Positions 60,958 to 64,000 of a DNA stretch of 64,000 bases are shown here, piece by piece. The notes below the pieces were generated by a model. That model made no database searches, was not told where the DNA came from, and saw nothing but the letters and a program-made list of their open reading frames with translations. Source of the stretch: Thiodiazotropha sp037384445 (GTDB taxonomy: Bacteria; Pseudomonadota; Gammaproteobacteria; Chromatiales; Chromatiaceae); the NCBI GenBank assembly GCA_037384445.1, contig JARRNY010000001.1:5432-69431 (forward strand). Reading direction: 5' to 3'. Position 1 is the stretch's first letter; each line of letters opens with the position of its first letter. A program made the position numbers and the translations under genes.

Positions 60958-62222
60958 GTGGAGCAACTCTTGAAAGGGGCATGAATGCTTTCCGTGAACA
61001 GATGAACGCACCTGTCGCGTCCTTCTTCTCCAGTTGTGTCAACTGCGGCATGTGTGCCGAGGCCTGTCTCTTCTATACCGAGACGGGTGATCCGAAGTAC
61101 ACACCGATCAACAAATTGGAGCCTTTTCGCCGGGTGTGGGAACAGGAATACACCCTTTTCGGCAAGATCAAATCCATGCTGGGTCTGACTCAACCGGTCA
61201 CCGATGAGTTGCTGGCCGAGTGGGAAGAACTGATCTACGACGGCTGCACCCTCTGCGGACGCTGCTCCATGGTCTGCCCGGTGGGCAACGACATCAGCTA
61301 CATGATCCGGCGTGCCCGTGAAGGTTTCGTGGCCGCCGGCTATGCACCGGACGGCATCAAGAACGCCAGTCGCCGCGCCGTTACCATCGGCAGCCCGATG
61401 GGGGTCAAGTATCCTGCGCTGCAGGCGCAGATCAAACATGTGGAGGCCGATACCGGGCTGCAGATTCCGGTCGATGTGGAAGGGGTCGACTATATGGCCT
61501 TGCTCTCCTCCATGGAGATCATGAACTTCCCAGAGTACATGGAGGCACTGGCGCGTATTTTTAAACAGGCAGGTGTCAGCTGGACCATCAGCTCGGAGGC
61601 CTTCGAGGCGACCAATTCAGGTATCCAGATCGGCTCCTCCGATATTGCCCGCGAGCTGGTCAGCCGGGTCGTGAACGCGGCCGAAAAGCTGAAAGTGAAG
61701 TATGTGATCAGCCCCGAGTGCGGGCATGCCTATACGGCGATCCGATGGGAGGGCCCCAACCTGATCGGTCGGCCCTACAACTTCAAGGTGGTGCATATTC
61801 TGGAACTGCTGGACGAACTGCGCGCCACTGGCCGCATCAAGACCGAGGGCAAGGAAGAGGACCGCATGACCTTCCACGATCCCTGTCAGATCGTACGCAA
61901 GGGTGGTGTGCTGGAGTCGCCGCGCAATCTGCTCAATATGGTCGCCAGCAACTTCGTCGAAATGCAGGATCATCGCGAAATGAACTGGTGCTGCGGTGGC
62001 GGCGGTGGTGTCAGCGCCATCGAGCGGGCCGAGGAGCTGCGTCTAAAAGTATTCAAACGTAAAACCTCTCAGTTGGACGATCTCAATGTGGAAACGCTGG
62101 TGACCGCCTGCGCCAACTGCCGCCTGGTCATGGAAGAGGGGCTCGAAGAGTACAAGCTGGAGATTCCCGTGGTCGGCCTCACTGAGATGATCGCTGAGCA
62201 TCTGGTTGAGGACAAAGAGTAG
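60954..62222 (+). CDS. isp2: Isp2, HdrD/DsrK-like Fe-S protein of the hydrogenase
   Basis: 422 residues. Two [4Fe-4S] motifs lie in the N-terminal part (SCVNCGMCAEACLFY and GCTLCGRCSMVCPVGNDI). Two CCG-type domains follow (SPECGHAYTAIRW...DPCQIVRKGG and NWCCGGGGGVSAIE...CANCRLVME), as in HdrD, DsrK and TmcB. The CCG part suggests disulfide-type chemistry or electron transfer to it. It is coupled to isp1 and lies 36 bp before hynL. Confidence 0.93.
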   Translation: MSGATLERGMNAFREQMNAPVASFFSSCVNCGMCAEACLFYTETGDPKYTPINKLEPFRRVWEQEYTLFGKIKSMLGLTQPVTDELLAEWEELIYDGCTLCGRCSMVCPVGNDISYMIRRAREGFVAAGYAPDGIKNASRRAVTIGSPMGVKYPALQAQIKHVEADTGLQIPVDVEGVDYMALLSSMEIMNFPEYMEALARIFKQAGVSWTISSEAFEATNSGIQIGSSDIARELVSRVVNAAEKLKVKYVISPECGHAYTAIRWEGPNLIGRPYNFKVVHILELLDELRATGRIKTEGKEEDRMTFHDPCQIVRKGGVLESPRNLLNMVASNFVEMQDHREMNWCCGGGGGVSAIERAEELRLKVFKRKTSQLDDLNVETLVTACANCRLVMEEGLEEYKLEIPVVGLTEMIAEHLVEDKE

Positions 62223-62258
62223 TACGGTTGATTCGTACCGATTAGGAGACGAGAAAAA

Positions 62259-63903
62259 ATGAGTGAAAGAATCGTCGTTGATCCGATTACTAGAATCGAA
62301 GGCCATCTGCGTATTGAAGCCCAGATGGAGGGCGATCGAATCGCCAGTGCTTATTCTTCGGGAACCATGGTTCGCGGCATTGAGATCATTCTCAAGGGGC
62401 GTGATCCGAGAGACGCCTGGGCTTTCGCGCAGCGTATCTGTGGTGTCTGCACCCTGGTTCACGGCATCGCCTCTGTGCGCTCGGTCGAGGATGCGCTGAA
62501 TTATCAGATTCCACACAATGCCCAGTTGATTCGCAATCTGATGATTGGCGCCCAGTACATCCATGACCACGTGATGCACTTCTATCATCTGCATGCACTG
62601 GATTGGGTCGATGTGGTCTCTGCGCTCTCTGCCGATCCGGCCGCCACCGCTCAACTGGCGCAATCGATCAGCGGCTGGCCAAAGTCCTCACCCGGCTATT
62701 TCTCTGAGATGAAGAAAAAACTCAAAGGTTTTGTCGATGCGGGACAGCTGGGTATTTTCGCCAAAGCTTACTGGGGTAGTTCGGTCTATAAACTGCCGCC
62801 GGAAGCGAACCTGATGGCTGTGGCTCACTATTTGGAAGCCCTCTCCTGGCAACGAGACGTGGCCAAGTTGCACACCATCTTCGGTGGCAAGAACCCCCAT
62901 CCCAACTTCCTGGTCGGTGGCGTGGCTTGCCCGATCGATCTCAACTCCGATTCCGCCATCAACAGCAAGAAGCTCTCCCAGGTGCAGGACTTGGGGCGAG
63001 CGTGGCGAAGGCTTGGGCAACTTCCTCTGCTATGGGGATCTGCCGATGACATCGATGGATGACCCCGACAGCTTCTTCTTCCCGCAGGGTGTGATTCTGA
63101 ACCGGGATCTCTCGACCATCCATCCGCTGGACCTGAATAATTCAGACGAAATCAAGGAGCAGATCGCTCACTCCTGGTATGACTACAGCGTGGGCAAAGA
63201 GCAGGGATTGCATCCCTACGAGGGTGAGACCCAGCTCAACTACACGGGACCGGAGCCACCCTTCGATCATCTCAATGTGGATGAGTCCTACTCCTGGCTG
63301 AAGGCGCCGCGTTGGAAGGACAAGGCGGTCGAGGTGGGCCCGCTGGCCCGCGTACTGATGCTCTATGCCAGTGGACACGATCAGACCAAGGAGCTGGTCA
63401 ACATGACGCTGAGCAAACTGGATCTGCCGACCCGGGCGCTCTTCTCGACCCTGGGCCGGACCGCTGCCCGTACCCTGGAGACAAAGATTCTCGCCGACGC
63501 CATGCAGGGTTGGTACGACCAGCTGATCGCCAACATCAAAGCTGGCGATACGCGAACTTTTAACGAGACGCTGTGGGAGCCGTCTTCCTGGCCCAATAAA
63601 TGTCAGGGGGTGGGTTTCATGGAAGCGCCCCGCGGTGCTCTCGGCCACTGGATCGTCATCGAGGACGGCAAGATCGCCAACTACCAGGCTGTGGTGCCGA
63701 GCACCTGGAATGCCGGGCCGCGTGACAGCGGTGGTCAGGAGGGAGCCTATGAGGCTGCGCTGCAGGACAACCACCAGTTGGCGGATGTCAATCAGCCGGT
63801 GGAGATCCTACGTACGATACACAGTTTCGATCCTTGCATCGCTTGTGCCGTACACCTCTCAGATGAAGATGGGGATGAGATGCTGCAATTGAAAGTGACC
63901 TGA
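62259..63903 (+). pseudogene. hynL: [NiFe]-hydrogenase large subunit HynL, disrupted by an internal deletion/frameshift
   Basis: The N-terminal part is in one frame (62259-63062) and the C-terminal part in the +1 frame (up to 63903). Nickel ligands are present at both ends: RICGVCTLVH and DPCIACAVH, the latter followed by a 15-residue C-terminal extension removed by HynD. Near 62990 SQVQDL jumps to GERGEGLGNFLCYGD. Relatives have about 26 residues in between (VYxPD...YKDW), so roughly 80 bp (3n+2) seem to be missing. This may be an assembly collapse or a real inactivation. No other stop occurs in either part. Confidence 0.85.
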
Positions 63904-63939
63904 TAGAAGAATCGACGGATTGCAACATCTTTCGCTGTG

Positions 63940-63967
63940 CCCCTGTCCAAGACAGGGGTGTTTTTTT
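63940..63967 (+). terminator. Terminator of the hydrogenase operon
   Basis: cccctgtc 63940-63947 / gacagggg 63951-63958 with a 3-nt loop, then tg and a run of seven Ts. It lies 36 bp after the hynL stop. Confidence 0.9.
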
Positions 63968-63978
63968 GCGCCTTCATA

Positions 63979-64000
63979 AGCCGATTGTTTCACTCGGGAA
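63979..64000. mobile_element. Possible third MITE arm, cut by the window end
   Basis: agccgattgtttcactcgggaa resembles the arm agcccgaatgtttcacccgggaa at 6202-6224 (about 20 of 23 positions, one gap). The partner arm would lie beyond the window. Confidence 0.35.

Noticed and set aside
1..64000. CRISPR array, rRNA or tRNA genes
   Set aside because: No regularly spaced direct repeats other than the coding rne repeat, and no tRNA-like or rRNA-like sequence was recognised by eye.

Overview
The window looks like a chromosomal contig of a sulfur-oxidising gammaproteobacterium of the Chromatiales/Sedimenticola/Thiodiazotropha type. This is inferred from gene content, not from a search. The main pointers are a Gly/Tyr/Pro-rich sulfur-globule-type protein, a HynS-Isp1-Isp2-HynL hydrogenase of the purple-sulfur-bacterial kind, a SulP anion permease, several multiheme cytochromes, and RNase E, RluC and FadE sequences that resemble their E. 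coli counterparts. No rRNA, tRNA or CRISPR array was recognised. Eight Ns at 6386-6393 show this is a draft scaffold.

Layout. 1-6.1 kb: 3' truncated rne (minus) divergent from rluC, a HAD phosphatase and a short SppA. 6.2-9.7 kb: hypE (interrupted by the N gap), the sulfur globule protein, an N-terminally short class V PLP enzyme, a cupin and a small membrane protein. 9.8-15.8 kb: a divergent multiheme locus. NapC-type and HAO-type octaheme cytochromes lie on the minus strand; a pentaheme cytochrome, an OTR-type octaheme cytochrome and a cytochrome b lie on the plus strand. 16-18.5 kb: a Lys/Ala-rich basic protein, a likely structured RNA or terminator, and pyk. 18.6-26.7 kb: a phosphodiesterase-superfamily enzyme, then a cassette of thermostable-hemolysin-family protein, AMP ligase, heme-oxygenase-like diiron oxidase, SDR and a secreted TPR protein, followed by a QseBC-like two-component system.

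26.9-33 kb: a SulP permease and an arsenic locus (arsR, small thioredoxin, GAPDH, arsJ, arsP). 33-38.4 kb: a long structured non-coding stretch, an RpfC-like hybrid kinase, and a convergent radical SAM/alpha-beta hydrolase pair. 39-46.3 kb: CbpA, two Hsp20s, a P-type ATPase, a CBS protein and a stand-alone Fe-S/CCG protein. 46.4-55.2 kb: a beta-oxidation cluster (acyl-CoA ligase, FadJ-like, FadI-like, FadE) plus a YiiX-like papain-fold protein. 55.4-63.9 kb: hypDBAC divergent from hynD, a HyaF-like gene, hynS, isp1, isp2 and hynL. hynL carries an apparent internal deletion with a frameshift.

The most notable non-coding signals are two copies (plus weaker traces) of a TA-flanked palindromic element. 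Each good copy sits exactly in the stop codon of the adjacent gene. There are also a second MITE-like palindrome at 40.1 kb and a ~50-bp repeat shared between the arsenic and fad clusters. FNR-like palindromes lie near the sulfur globule gene, the radical SAM gene and the hydrogenase operon. The best candidate for an incompletely described system is the hemolysin/ligase/diiron-oxidase/SDR/TPR/two-component cassette, followed by the divergent multiheme locus.
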